34,435 nt of DNA from Pseudomonadota bacterium (GTDB lineage Bacteria; Desulfobacterota; Desulfarculia; Desulfarculales; Desulfarculaceae). Where the stretch lies: positions 1 through 34,435 of the forward strand of contig JAHJPG010000064.1 of the NCBI GenBank assembly GCA_018819925.1, written 5' to 3'. This document shows, piece by piece, positions 22,607 through 29,664 of this stretch. A program made the position numbers and the translations under genes. The notes under the pieces were generated by a model. That model was not told the DNA's origin and made no database searches. It saw only the letters and a program-made list of their open reading frames with translations. How positions within the stretch are numbered: position 1 is the stretch's first letter; each line of letters starts with the position of its first letter.

Positions 22607-24547
22607 TTAGATTCGGCTCAGGGGCTCCTCGCTTTTCTTGGCGCCGCCGCCGGGGCGGTAACGCTCGTCGTACTTGAGCTCCATCTTGGGCTCAGTGACC
22701 GGCTGGTCCAGGTGCAGCTTCATCTCGATGACCCCCTGGCTCACCAGGCCGGTGACCGCGTAACCCATGGACTTGAGGATGTTCAGGCTGGCCATGTTCT
22801 CGGGCATCACGTAGGCGTTGGCCGCCAGGTAGTCCCGGTCCCGGGCCACGTCCAACACGGCCCCCATCAAGGCCCGGCCCAGGCCCTTGCCCTGCATCTC
22901 CGTGGCCACGGCGAAATCCACCTCCGGCTCGCCGTCGCTGCCCAGCACGTAGCGGGCCACCCCCACCATGCGCTCGGACCCGAACTCCCCGGCCAGGGCC
23001 ACCAGGGAAAGCTCGCGGTGATAGTCGATGTTGACCATCTTCTGCATGTCTTTCCTGGGGAAGGCCTTGGTGGCGTGCAGGAAGCGGTAGTACACCTCGC
23101 GGTCGGTCATGGAGTAGAAGAACTCCTGCACCATGCGCTCGTCGGTGGGCTTCACCGGCCGGATGAAAACCTCGCTGCCGTCCTTGAGTGCGGCGCGGCG
23201 CTCGTATTTGTCGGGGTAGACCCCGGTGAACAGGGGGGCCAAAACCTGGCGCTGGCTGATGAGCCCGCCCTGGCGGGCGGCGGTCAACAGGGCGTCACGG
23301 TGGTTGGGGTGGGCGATGTCGATCAGGGCCACCGCCCGCTCGCGCAAGGACAGGCCGTGCAGATACACCGCGCCGTATTCCGTGGCCACGCTGCGCACCC
23401 CGGCGCGGGTGACCACCACCCCGGCCCCGGAGGCGATCTGGGGCACCACCCGGCTGGAGCCGTCGGGCCGAAGCGAGGGCAGCATCACGATGCCCTGGCC
23501 GCCGTGGCTGGCCGAGGCCCCCCGCAAAAAGTCCACCAGGCCCCCCATGCCCGAGTAGACCCTGCCCTCGCGGTCGGCGGCGCACACCTGGCCGGTCAGG
23601 TCCACCTCCAGGGCCTCGTGCACGCTGAACATGCGGTGGTTGGCCCCGATCACTGCGGGGTTATTCACCTGCCGGATGGGCAGCATGAGCACCTGGGGGT
23701 TGTCGTTGACGTAGTTGAACAGCTTCTCCCCGCCCAGGCAGAAGGAGGCCACCACCTTGTGGGGGTGCAGGGTTTTGCTTGCGCCGGTTATGGCCCCGCT
23801 TTCGATCAGCGGCAGGTAGGCGTCGGTGAGGGCGTCGCTGTGCACCCCCAAATTTTTGCGCCCGGCCAGCTCGGCCAGCACCGCCTGGGCCATGCGCCCC
23901 AGGCCGGCGTGGATGGTGGCCCCGTCGGGGATGAGCCGGGCCACCTGGCGGGCGGCCTTCACCGCCACCTCGTCGGGCTGGGCCTGGCTGAAGGTGACCA
24001 GGGGCTGGGCGTGCTCCACGATGCAGTCCAGGCGGCTGACCGGGATGAAGCTGTCGCCGTGGGTGCGGGGCATCTCCGGGTTCACCTGGGCGATGACCAG
24101 GCGGGCCTGGTCCAGGGCCTCGCCGATCACGTCCACCGAAACCCCCAGGGAGCACCAGCCGTGCTCGTCGGGCGGCGACACCTGGATCAGCACCGTGTCC
24201 ACCGCCAGGCGGCCGGAGCTGATGAGGTCGGGCAGGTCGCTCATGTGCAGGGGAACGTAGTCGGCGGCGCCCTCGCTCACCGCCCGCCGGGCGGCGGCGG
24301 CCACGAAAAAGCGCATGGCCGTGAAGTTGTCGGCATAGGCCTCGGAGGTGTATTCGCCGGCGGCCACGCTGATGGCCTGGACAACCTGCACGTCCAGCAG
24401 GGAGGGGGCCCGCCGGGACAGGGCGGACACCAGATGGCGGGGCTCGCCGCAGCCCGAGCCGATGAAAACGCTGCTGCCCGAGCGCAAACGGCTCAGGGCC
24501 TGGTCGGCGTCCATGCGCCGCTTGCGGTAAAGCTCGCGCCAGTCCAA
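22607..24547 (-). CDS. Acetyl-CoA hydrolase/transferase fused to a GNAT acetyltransferase domain
   Basis: The 646-residue protein has an acyl-CoA hydrolase/CoA-transferase module (about 1-440, with DWRELYRKR start, the VLIQVSPPDEHGWCSLG signature and the GQGIVMLPSL region) joined to a C-terminal GNAT module (about 462-615, with the acetyl-CoA-binding MQGKGLGRAL). The first part would move CoA between acetate or another acid and acyl-CoA. The GNAT part could acetylate a protein or sense acetyl-CoA. I favour the TTG at 24547 because it keeps the family's WRELYR start. The ATG at 24514 is the alternative. It starts 5 nt after a small ORF, so translation is probably coupled. Substrate is not readable from sequence. 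Confidence 0.87.
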   Translation of the reverse strand: MDWRELYRKRRMDADQALSRLRSGSSVFIGSGCGEPRHLVSALSRRAPSLLDVQVVQAISVAAGEYTSEAYADNFTAMRFFVAAAARRAVSEGAADYVPLHMSDLPDLISSGRLAVDTVLIQVSPPDEHGWCSLGVSVDVIGEALDQARLVIAQVNPEMPRTHGDSFIPVSRLDCIVEHAQPLVTFSQAQPDEVAVKAARQVARLIPDGATIHAGLGRMAQAVLAELAGRKNLGVHSDALTDAYLPLIESGAITGASKTLHPHKVVASFCLGGEKLFNYVNDNPQVLMLPIRQVNNPAVIGANHRMFSVHEALEVDLTGQVCAADREGRVYSGMGGLVDFLRGASASHGGQGIVMLPSLRPDGSSRVVPQIASGAGVVVTRAGVRSVATEYGAVYLHGLSLRERAVALIDIAHPNHRDALLTAARQGGLISQRQVLAPLFTGVYPDKYERRAALKDGSEVFIRPVKPTDERMVQEFFYSMTDREVYYRFLHATKAFPRKDMQKMVNIDYHRELSLVALAGEFGSERMVGVARYVLGSDGEPEVDFAVATEMQGKGLGRALMGAVLDVARDRDYLAANAYVMPENMASLNILKSMGYAVTGLVSQGVIEMKLHLDQPVTEPKMELKYDERYRPGGGAKKSEEPLSRI

Positions 24548-24552
24548 GGGGG

Positions 24553-24762
24553 CTAGCCCTCTCCGCCGGGCTCGTTCCCGCCGCACTTGGGGTTGGCCGG
24601 CAGGTGGCAGGACTGGTTCACCAGCTCCTCCACCGTGGCCAGGCAGGGGCCACCCCGCTCGATGATGTCGTCCACCAGGCGCTCCCACAGCTCCCGGCCG
24701 GTGTCGAAGCCTTCCTCGAGCTGGCCGGGCTGGCTCAAAATATCTTGAGGTTCCTTGTCCAC
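24553..24762 (-). CDS. Small protein of unknown function upstream of the acetyl-CoA hydrolase fusion
   Basis: The ORF gives 69 residues from a GTG start with GGGAG about 7 nt upstream. The sequence is acidic and helical in its first half (LEEGFDTGRELWERLVDDIIE) and has three cysteines in the second (PCLATVEELVNQSCHLPANPKC). I recognise no family. It ends 5 nt before the TTG start of the next gene, which fits a coupled two-gene operon. It might be a small partner subunit or a leader ORF that governs translation of the enzyme. The annotation rests on ribosome site and spacing only. Confidence 0.55.
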   Translation of the reverse strand: MDKEPQDILSQPGQLEEGFDTGRELWERLVDDIIERGGPCLATVEELVNQSCHLPANPKCGGNEPGGEG

Positions 24763-24808
24763 CGTGTCTCCCAGGCAAGATGAATAAACTATATAACTAT
24801 TTCACGCC

Positions 24809-24850
24809 AGTTGGTGGCGGTCAAGCACGGGGGGCTTGCCAGACGGCGGG
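24809..24850. repeat. Short fragment of repeat module A (R4) in the divergent intergenic region
   Basis: GGCTTGCCAGACGGCGGG (24833-24850) is near-identical to the left end of module A (GGCTTCGCCAGACGGC...). The rest of the 132-nt region between the two divergent genes has an AT-rich stretch (24781-24803, with TATATAAC) that may serve as promoter for one or both sides. Confidence 0.4.
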
Positions 24851-24894
24851 CGGCGGGTTAAGTTCGGTCAGATTATCCGAGGGAGTTGGCTATC

Positions 24895-25818
24895 GTGGCT
24901 CAAATCCTGGACAACGTGCTGCCGGTGTTCGTGCTCATAGCCCTGGGCCGGCTCGTCTGGGCCCGGGGCTGGGCTCCGCCGGCGTTTTTCGCCGCCTCCG
25001 ACCGCCTGGTCTACTATGTGTTCTTCCCGGCCCTGCTCTTTTGGAAGATCGGTTCGGCGGGGCCGGAGCTAACCGCCCCCCCGGCGCTCATGGCCGCGGT
25101 GCTGGCGGCCATCGCCCTGGTGTGGGGCCTGAGCCTGGTCTATGCCCGCCTGGCCGGAGTCCCCGCCTTCCAGGCCGGCACCTTCAGCCAGGTGAGCTAC
25201 CGCTTCAACACCTACGTGGGCATGGCGGTGATCGTGAGCGCCTTCGGCGAGGAGGGGGTGGCCCGCTTCGGCATCCTCATCTCCCTGGCCATCCCTTTCA
25301 TCAACCTGCTGGCCGTGTCCACCCTGGTGTGGTTTTCCCAGGCCCAGTACAGCGGAGCCCAAAAGGCCAAGCTGGCGTTCAAGGCCCTTGTGGCCAACCC
25401 CCTGATCCTCTCCTGCCTGGCGGGCATCGCCTGGGCCCGGCTGGGCCTGGAGCTGCCGGTGTTTTTGCAGCGCTCCCTGGTGCTGGCCGCCAACCTCAGC
25501 CTTCCCCTGGCCCTGCTGTCCATCGGCGGCTCCTTGGCCCTGGGCAAGTTGAAGGGCCGCTTGGGGCTGAGTCTGTTGTCGTGCCTGCTCAAGCTGCTGG
25601 TGCTGCCCTTGGTGGGGTGGGGCCTGCTGGCCCTGGCCGGGGTGCAGGGCCTGTCCCTGGCCGTGGCCATGGTCTTTCTCGCCCTGCCCACGGCCACCAG
25701 CGCCTACATCCTCTCCAGCCAGATGAAATCCGACGCCGACCTGGCCAGCGCCGCCATCGTCTTGGGCACCATGTTGAGCTTCTTCTCCCTGTCGGCGGTC
25801 TTGATGATCTTTGCCTAG
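24895..25818 (+). CDS. AEC-family transporter (auxin efflux carrier-like)
   Basis: The 307-residue inner-membrane protein shows about ten hydrophobic helices with the AEC family layout: an N-terminal VLPVFVLIALGRLVW helix, GTFSQVSYRFNTYVGMAVI in helix 4, and a C-terminal half with ANLSLPLALLSIGGSLAL and LALPTATSAYILSSQM. Bacterial members export or take up organic acids such as malate, but the substrate here is unknown. The GTG at 24895 is chosen because GAGGGAG lies 9 nt upstream. The in-frame TTG at 24886 abuts that site and cannot be used well. Confidence 0.9.
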   Translation: MAQILDNVLPVFVLIALGRLVWARGWAPPAFFAASDRLVYYVFFPALLFWKIGSAGPELTAPPALMAAVLAAIALVWGLSLVYARLAGVPAFQAGTFSQVSYRFNTYVGMAVIVSAFGEEGVARFGILISLAIPFINLLAVSTLVWFSQAQYSGAQKAKLAFKALVANPLILSCLAGIAWARLGLELPVFLQRSLVLAANLSLPLALLSIGGSLALGKLKGRLGLSLLSCLLKLLVLPLVGWGLLALAGVQGLSLAVAMVFLALPTATSAYILSSQMKSDADLASAAIVLGTMLSFFSLSAVLMIFA

Positions 25819-25856
25819 GCCCCCGGTGGTGTGATAAATTTCGGGTAGGAGGCATC

Positions 25857-26048
25857 ATGAGCAAACTGACGGTGTTTATAATCCGGGCCGCGGCGGGCCT
25901 GCTGGGCGGTTTCGTCCTGTGGCGCTTATTCTTCCGCGAGACCACGCCCTGGTGGACCTTCCTGGTTTTGGCGGTGATCGTGGTGGCCGCCGCCTACGCA
26001 TCGGAGATCTGGCGTTTCAAGAAAAAGATCGAGAAAAACCAACCTTGA
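25857..26048 (+). CDS. Small two-helix membrane protein
   Basis: The 63-residue protein has two hydrophobic segments (about 5-24 and 31-50) joined by an RETTPWW loop, and ends in a basic tail (WRFKKKIEKNQP). I recognise no family with confidence. Such short proteins are common in Desulfobacterota. TAGGAGG lies 4 nt before the ATG, and the gene is 38 nt after the AEC transporter, so the two are probably in one operon with the TPR gene that follows 46 nt later. Confidence 0.75.
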   Translation: MSKLTVFIIRAAAGLLGGFVLWRLFFRETTPWWTFLVLAVIVVAAAYASEIWRFKKKIEKNQP

Positions 26049-26094
26049 GGTTGCGGCGGCAAGGCACTCACCACTTGCCCGGAGGGAGACGCGC

Positions 26095-26664
26095 ATGAAG
26101 GCGTGGCTGCTGGTTCTGGTCTTGGGTTTGGCCTGCTGCTGGGGCGTGGCCCCGGCCCTGGCAGTGTCCACGCCTCAAAACCCCCCGGGCCATCCCCGTC
26201 AGGCCGCCCGCCTGGCGGTGGACCAGGGTTGGCAATACTTCGACCGGGGAGACCTGTCCGCCGCCCTCAGCCGTTTCCACCAGGCCACCGTAATCGATCC
26301 CGGCTTCGCCCAGGCCTACTTCGCCCGGGCCTTTGTCTATTCCCGCCAAGAGCGCTGGGGCCTGGCCGAGGCCAACTACCTTAAAACCATGGAGCTGGCT
26401 CCCAACTACACCCACGCCTACGGCAACTTGGCCGTGGTCTATTGGTCCCAGGGCAAGGTGGCCATGGCCGCGCCCCTGGTGCGCCGGGCCCTGGAGCTGG
26501 CTCCGGGGGACCCAATGGTGCAGGAAAACGCGGCCTACTACTTTTTCTACTCATCCAACTACGAGGCCGCCTGGCGGCATCTCAACAAGGCCAAGGCCCT
26601 GGGGGCTCGGCTCGATCCCATTTTCGTGGAGAATCTGAGGGTACGCCTCTCCAACAGTAATTAG
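26095..26664 (+). CDS. Exported tetratricopeptide-repeat protein
   Basis: The 189-residue protein has a Sec signal peptide (hydrophobic core about 4-20, cleavage after ALA at residue 23) and then TPR units from about residue 40 to 175, recognised by A-x-x-x-F/Y-x-R-A patterns such as AYFARAFVYSRQERWGLAEA and AYGNLAVVYWSQGKVAMA. It should act in the periplasm as a protein-binding scaffold. The partner is not known. It is the third gene of a likely operon with the AEC transporter. Its TAG stop is the first bases of repeat copy R5. Confidence 0.85.
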   Translation: MKAWLLVLVLGLACCWGVAPALAVSTPQNPPGHPRQAARLAVDQGWQYFDRGDLSAALSRFHQATVIDPGFAQAYFARAFVYSRQERWGLAEANYLKTMELAPNYTHAYGNLAVVYWSQGKVAMAAPLVRRALELAPGDPMVQENAAYYFFYSSNYEAAWRHLNKAKALGARLDPIFVENLRVRLSNSN

Positions 26665-26856
26665 GCGGCTTCGCCAGGCGGCCGGGGGCTGCGTTGGCGG
26701 CATCGCTTAGGCCTCGACGTAGCCAAGGCTACGCCTGCGGCCTGCGCTTGCCGCCGCCTTGCCCGCGACCCCCCTGGCTGTGCCGCTGAGGCTGGCCATC
26801 GGTCATAAAGATTTCAGATTAGCGTAGGCCGGGTGGAGCGAAGCGAAACCCAACAA
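26663..26856 (+). repeat. Composite dispersed repeat copy R5 (modules A and B)
   Basis: Module A runs 26663-26786: AGGCGGCTTCGCCAGG at the left, the central hairpin CGTAGCC-AA-GGCTACG (26718-26733), and CTGGCTGTGCCGC at the right (26774-26786). After a 34-nt AT-richer spacer, module B (26821-26856) has GGGTGGAGCGAAGCGAAACCC. The TPR gene stop codon is part of its left edge. Confidence 0.85.
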
Positions 26857-26885
26857 GAATTAAGATTCATCCAGCAAAACAGCAA

Positions 26886-27061
26886 GTCATTGCGAGGTCC
26901 GCCGCCCATGGCGCAGGCCTGAAAAAGGGGCTGCGTGCGGCGGGCCGTGGCAATCTTCCTTTTCCATCGTCATGCCTCCCTTCAGGGGATGCGGCCGTCC
27001 CGCCTGGGGGAAGGCGAAGTTCGCCACGTCGCATCTTTTCCAAGATGCTCCTCGCGATGAC
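26886..27061. repeat. Palindromic element with GTCATTGCGAGG ends
   Basis: GTCATTGCGAGG (26886-26897) is matched by CCTCGCGATGAC (27050-27061), an inverted repeat with one mismatch. Inside are the GTGGCAATCTTCC stretch that normally closes this class of widespread intergenic repeat and a perfect GCATCTT-TTCC-AAGATGC hairpin (27031-27048). No gene is seen in it. Confidence 0.7.
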
Positions 27062-27150
27062 GGCTATTGCTGGAGGCATGGGCGGGAATTGCGTGCCTTG
27101 TCCGGGCATTGATGCTGACACGAAAGCACCGTATTCGGTTGGACTAGATA

Positions 27151-27185
27151 GCTTAGGTTGGGTAGAGCGAAGCGAAACCCAACAA
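27151..27185 (+). repeat. Stand-alone copy of repeat module B (R6)
   Basis: GGTTGGGTAGAGCGAAGCGA followed by AACCCAACA forms a hairpin with GTTGGGT pairing to ACCCAAC. It matches the B part of copy R5 almost exactly but has no module A next to it. With R5, the GTCATTGCGAGG element and the terminator, it accounts for the 593-nt gap between the TPR and acetolactate decarboxylase genes. Confidence 0.8.
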
Positions 27186-27200
27186 ACCCCTTGCGCCGGA

Positions 27201-27231
27201 AATAAGAAAGGGCGGGGATAAACCCCGCCCC
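27201..27231 (-). terminator. Intrinsic terminator of the leu/acetolactate decarboxylase operon
   Basis: On the minus strand GGGCGGGG (27230-27223), loop TTTAT, CCCCGCCC (27217-27210) and then TTTCTTATTT follow the decarboxylase stop codon at 27258. The same GGGGCGGGGTTTATCCCCGCCC hairpin is a common repeat in other bacteria, so it may be a recruited repeat. Confidence 0.75.
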
Positions 27232-27257
27232 TACAGCAATGCTGTTTTCGGCTTAAC

Positions 27258-28046
27258 CTACTTTTTGCCTTGCTCCACCACATGCAGCGCCTTGCTGCGG
27301 TCGCTGCCCAGGTCCATCTTGAGGAACGGCCCCTGGATGGGCAGGGCGATGGTCAGCCGGGGGGTGAGGTCCACCTCCAGGCTCACCTTGCCCAGGCGGG
27401 TGGCCAGCAGGTGGCCGCCCTTGGTCTTGTCGGCGCTGAGGAAATGCAAATGCCAGCCCGGTGCGCCGGTGCCCTTGGCATAGGCCGGAGAGATGAAGCC
27501 CACCAGCTCGCCCTCCACGTCCTGCCAATTGAACACCGCCTGGTGTTTTACTACCTCCAACAGCGGCGGGTAGGGCGGCTTCTGGGCCGGCACGCTGCGG
27601 GCCTTGATCTGGCTGAAACTACCCTTCACCCGCACGGCGTAGAACAGGTTTTGGCTGGGCAGGCGCTCGGTCAACCACTTCTTGAGGCCCGGAAAGTCCA
27701 GGCCCGCCGGGGGGCTCAGGATCATGTCGGAATCGAAGTAGGTGACCTGGGCAAAGGGGGTCAGGGCCTTGGGAGGCATGACGTGGGGTTTGCCCTGCAT
27801 GTCCACCCGGTAGACCACTCCGCCGCTGACCACCATCTCGCCGTCCAGGTCCTGGAAGGTGCCCAGGCCGGTGTCGCCGTGCTTGGTCAGCTGGCCCAGG
27901 TTCATGGAGCCGTAGTAGTCCCCGGCCAACAGGGCGTCCAGCAGCGACACCTGGAAGAGGGTCTCCCGGCCCGGCCCACCGGCATAGGCGGGCAGGGCCA
28001 GGGCCAGGCACAGAGTCAGCGCGGCCAGCAGGCGAAGGGCGCGCAT
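27258..28046 (-). CDS. budA: Acetolactate decarboxylase with signal peptide
   Basis: The 262-residue enzyme converts 2-acetolactate to acetoin and CO2 (EC 4.1.1.5; also named alsD). The family body is clear: LFQVSLLDALLAGDYYG, HGDTGLGTFQDLDGEMV, TPFAQVTYF. Zinc ligands His199, His201 and His212 are present, with Glu70, Arg150 and Glu258. All are offset by 5 from His194, His196, His207, Glu65, Arg145 and Glu253 of the Brevibacillus enzyme as I recall them. A Sec signal peptide (MRALRLLAALTLCLALALPAYA, cleavage near 22) predicts export. It starts 2 nt after the leuB stop, with its ribosome site inside leuB. Acetolactate synthase is encoded in the same gene row. Confidence 0.95.
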   Translation of the reverse strand: MRALRLLAALTLCLALALPAYAGGPGRETLFQVSLLDALLAGDYYGSMNLGQLTKHGDTGLGTFQDLDGEMVVSGGVVYRVDMQGKPHVMPPKALTPFAQVTYFDSDMILSPPAGLDFPGLKKWLTERLPSQNLFYAVRVKGSFSQIKARSVPAQKPPYPPLLEVVKHQAVFNWQDVEGELVGFISPAYAKGTGAPGWHLHFLSADKTKGGHLLATRLGKVSLEVDLTPRLTIALPIQGPFLKMDLGSDRSKALHVVEQGKK

Positions 28047-28048
28047 TT

Positions 28049-29044
28049 TTAGGCTCCCATGCGGGCGATGACCGCCTGGGCCATGCCCATGGTGCCCAGG
28101 GAGCCGCCCAGGTCGGCGGTGGTCTGGCCCGAGGCCAGGCAGCCGGTCACCGCCGCCTCCACCGAGGCGGCCATCTCGGCGTAGCCCAGGTGGCGGAGCA
28201 TCATGGCCGCGCAGAGAATGGCCGCCGTGGGGTTGGCCTTGCCCTGGCCGGCGATGTCCGGGGCGGTGCCGTGGACCGGCTCGAACAGGGCTGGGCCGTC
28301 GCCCAGGTTGGCGCTGGGGCACATGCCCAGGCCGCCTATGAGCCCGGCGGCCAGGTCGCTGAGGACGTCGCCGAACAGGTTGGTGGTGACGATGACCTGG
28401 AAGTCCTGGGGCTTCATGACCATGCGCATGGCCACCGAGTCCACCAGGGCCTCCTCGTATTGGATCTGCTTAAACTCCGCCGCGGCCCGGCGGCAGGCAT
28501 CCAAAAAGACCTTGTCGGTCTTCTTGAGCACGTTGACCTTATGCACGGCGGTGACCTTGCCGTAGCCGGCCTGGATGGCGAACTCGAAGGCGCAGCGGGC
28601 GATGCGGTAGGAGGCGTGGTCGGTGATGACCCGGGTGGCGGTGGCCTTGCCCGGCTCGGGCTCGTCTTCGCCGCCGAAGTACATGCCCTCGCTGTTCTCG
28701 CGCACGATCATCATGTCGGTTTCCGGGCGCAGGCAGTCCACCCCCGGGTAGGCCTTGCTGGGGCGCAGGTTGGCCCAGGCCTTCAGCTCGGCCCGAAGGC
28801 GCAAAATCACGTCCGCCGCGCTGGCCCCGGCCGCGCCGAAGAGCACCGCCTCGGAGTTCAGGGCGCCGTCCAGGGTGGCCTGGGGCAGGGCCTGGCCGGT
28901 CTGCTCCAGGCAGTCGTCGCCAGCCTGGTAGTGGGTGAAGTTCAGGGGCGCGCCGGTGGCGGCCAACACCGCCAGGGCGGCCTGGGTCACTTCGGGGCCC
29001 ACCCCGTCGCCGCCGATCACCGCGATCTCATGCCGTTTGCTCAC
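28049..29044 (-). CDS. leuB: 3-Isopropylmalate dehydrogenase, isocitrate-dehydrogenase-like subtype
   Basis: The 331-residue enzyme oxidises and decarboxylates 3-isopropylmalate in leucine synthesis. The family is shown by [10 protein letters not shown] at the N-terminus, [28 protein letters not shown] and [17 protein letters not shown]. The segment that reads RELTGGIYFG in common bacterial LeuB is [11 protein letters not shown] here, as in NAD-isocitrate, homoisocitrate and archaeal-type enzymes, and the chain is shorter than the usual 350-360. Context (leuC, leuD) supports LeuB. The GTG at 29044 overlaps the leuD stop (GTGA), which is better than the ORF start further up. Confidence 0.9.
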   Translation of the reverse strand: MSKRHEIAVIGGDGVGPEVTQAALAVLAATGAPLNFTHYQAGDDCLEQTGQALPQATLDGALNSEAVLFGAAGASAADVILRLRAELKAWANLRPSKAYPGVDCLRPETDMMIVRENSEGMYFGGEDEPEPGKATATRVITDHASYRIARCAFEFAIQAGYGKVTAVHKVNVLKKTDKVFLDACRRAAAEFKQIQYEEALVDSVAMRMVMKPQDFQVIVTTNLFGDVLSDLAAGLIGGLGMCPSANLGDGPALFEPVHGTAPDIAGQGKANPTAAILCAAMMLRHLGYAEMAASVEAAVTGCLASGQTTADLGGSLGTMGMAQAVIARMGA

Positions 29045-29664
29045 TGCTGTTCTCCCTTCGCCGCCGCCTGCCAAGGCTCGGCGTGATTCTTTTCATAGGC
29101 CGTGATGGCCGCCTCGTGGGTCAGGGTGAGGCCCACCTCGTCCAGGCCCTCCAGCAGGCAGCGCTTGCGGAAGGGGTCCACCGGGAAGAAGCAGGCGAAG
29201 CCGCCGGGCCCGCCGAGGGTCTGCTCCTTCAGGTCCACGGTGAGGCGGTAGCCTTGGTTGGCTTCCGCCCGCTTGAACAAATCGTCCACCAGGGCGCTCT
29301 CCAGCTCGATGGGCAACAGGCCGATCTTGTAGCAGTTGCCCTTGAAGATGTCGGCGAAGCTGGGGGCGATGATGGCCCGAAAGCCGTAGTCCTGCAGGGC
29401 CCAGGGGGCGTGCTCCCGGCTGGAGCCGGAGCCGAAGTTCTCCCGGGCCAGCAGGATGGAGGCCCCTTGATATCGGGGCTGGTTGAGCACGAACTCATCC
29501 ACCAGCCGGCCGGCCTCGTCGTAGCGGTGATGGTAAAACAGCACCTCGCCGTAGCCTTCGCGCTCCACCCGCTTGAGGAACTGCTTGGGCACCAACTGGT
29601 CGGTGTCCACGTGGGCCATGTCCAGGGGAACCACCAGGCCGGTGAGCTTTACGAACTTTTCCAT
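29041..29664 (-). CDS. leuD: 3-Isopropylmalate dehydratase small subunit
   Basis: With LeuC the 207-residue LeuD isomerises 2- to 3-isopropylmalate. The conserved [19 protein letters not shown] swivel-domain loop and [12 protein letters not shown] are plain. It is of the longer, E. coli-like bacterial type (about 200 residues) with the C-terminal [27 protein letters not shown] region. The ATG at 29664 overlaps the leuC stop by 1 nt (TAATG), and the stop overlaps leuB by 4 nt. Confidence 0.97.
   Translation of the reverse strand: MEKFVKLTGLVVPLDMAHVDTDQLVPKQFLKRVEREGYGEVLFYHHRYDEAGRLVDEFVLNQPRYQGASILLARENFGSGSSREHAPWALQDYGFRAIIAPSFADIFKGNCYKIGLLPIELESALVDDLFKRAEANQGYRLTVDLKEQTLGGPGGFACFFPVDPFRKRCLLEGLDEVGLTLTHEAAITAYEKNHAEPWQAAAKGEQQ

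Noticed and set aside
24780-26048. 422-residue plus-strand ORF
   Set aside because: Only its last 63 codons, with their own ribosome site, form a real small gene. The rest overlaps the AEC transporter out of frame.
26867-27283. 138-residue minus-strand ORF
   Set aside because: It is composed of the palindromic element and repeat module B and has no ribosome site or family.
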